From: Citrobacter amalonaticus
Lineage (GTDB): Bacteria > Pseudomonadota > Gammaproteobacteria > Enterobacterales > Enterobacteriaceae
Direction of reading: 5' to 3'
Length of the DNA stretch: 64,000 nucleotides
Assembly (NCBI RefSeq): GCF_018323885.1
Contig: NZ_AP024585.1
Coordinates: 1,612,001-1,676,000, forward strand
Position 1 is the stretch's first letter. Each line of letters starts with the position of its first letter. Below the pieces are notes generated by a model. It worked only from the letters and a program-made list of their open reading frames with translations. It ran no database searches and was not told the DNA's origin. Positions 63,687-64,000 of this stretch are shown piece by piece. The translations under genes and the position numbers were made by a program.

Positions 63687-64000
63687 ATGAGTCGTCGCGC
63701 AGGTATGCCAACAACAAAAAAAGTGACGCAGTTAGTGAACGTTGAAGAACACGTCGAAGGGTTTCGTCAGGTGAGAGAGGCACATCGGCGTGAGCTGATT
63801 GACGACTATGTTGAGTTGATTTCTGATCTGATTATCGAAGTCGGTGAAGCGCGTCAGGTGGATATGGCGGCCCGGCTCGGGGTGTCCCAACCCACGGTGG
63901 CGAAGATGCTCAAACGCCTGGCCTCGGTGGGATTGATCGAAATGATCCCCTGGCGCGGCGTTTTCTTAACCCCGGAAGGGGAGAAGCTGGCGCAGGAAAG
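63687..64000 (+). CDS. mntR: Manganese-responsive regulator MntR (5' part)
   Basis: The first 104 codons of a DtxR-family regulator, truncated by the window end. E. coli MntR has 155 residues. [34 protein letters not shown] and the helix-turn-helix [28 protein letters not shown] are visible. In E. coli, MntR represses mntH and mntS and activates mntP with manganese. The ATG follows GAGGAAGCAGA. Confidence 0.94.
   Translation, partial: MSRRAGMPTTKKVTQLVNVEEHVEGFRQVREAHRRELIDDYVELISDLIIEVGEARQVDMAARLGVSQPTVAKMLKRLASVGLIEMIPWRGVFLTPEGEKLAQE

Overview
The window is a gene-dense chromosomal segment of an enterobacterium. Gene order, protein lengths and sequences follow the Escherichia coli modE-mntR interval (modE-acrZ-modABC-ybhA-pgl ... 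bioABFCD-uvrB-ybhK-moaABCDE-ybhL ... rhlE ... dinG-ybiB ... rlmF-ybiO-glnHPQ-dps-rhtA-ompX-opgE-mntS-mntR). A histidine-utilisation (hut) cluster lies between ybhC and ybhB, as in Salmonella, Klebsiella and Citrobacter. Several E. coli K-12 genes are not here: modF at its usual place, ybhDHIJ, ybhM, ybiA, ybiC and ybiX-fiu. A Citrobacter-like organism fits best, but the genus cannot be proved from the sequence alone. There are no tRNA, rRNA, phage, insertion-sequence or CRISPR features.

Layout. 1-6.0 kb: the tail of a LysR regulator and the complete methylmalonyl-CoA mutase operon (scpA-argK-scpB-scpC), next to modE where modF would be expected. 6.1-9.9 kb: molybdate sensing and uptake (modE, acrZ, modABC). 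9.9-13.3 kb: ybhA phosphatase, pgl lactonase, ybhC lipoprotein. 13.5-19.8 kb: hutIGC and hutUH with matching HutC-type operator motifs. 19.9-25.4 kb: ybhB and the divergent biotin operon (bioA / bioBFCD) around a BirA operator. 25.4-28.1 kb: uvrB with an SOS box. 28.1-32.9 kb: ybhK, then moaABCDE under a molybdenum-cofactor riboswitch, then ybhL. 32.9-42.1 kb: ybhN-clsB-ybhP, ybhQ, the ybhGFSR exporter and its TetR regulator cecR. 42.3-48.0 kb: rhlE, then an accessory block: two head-out (tail-to-tail) copies of a structured repeat, a GntR regulator with three tandem operators, a fumarase/aspartase-superfamily lyase and a DASS-type anion transporter. 48.2-64 kb: dinG, ybiB, small YhcN-type proteins, rlmF, ybiO, glnHPQ, dps, rhtA, ompX, opgE, the small manganese protein gene mntS, and the 5' part of mntR.

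Shared themes. Molybdenum runs through the window: ModE controls uptake, and moaABCDE makes the cofactor and is itself controlled by a cofactor-sensing leader. Nitrogen acquisition appears twice (hut and glnHPQ). SOS control appears twice (uvrB, dinG). The most unusual part is 43.7-48.0 kb. The repeat pair there shows compensatory base changes in four successive hairpins, and the neighbouring regulator-lyase-transporter set looks like a small catabolic cassette of unknown substrate.
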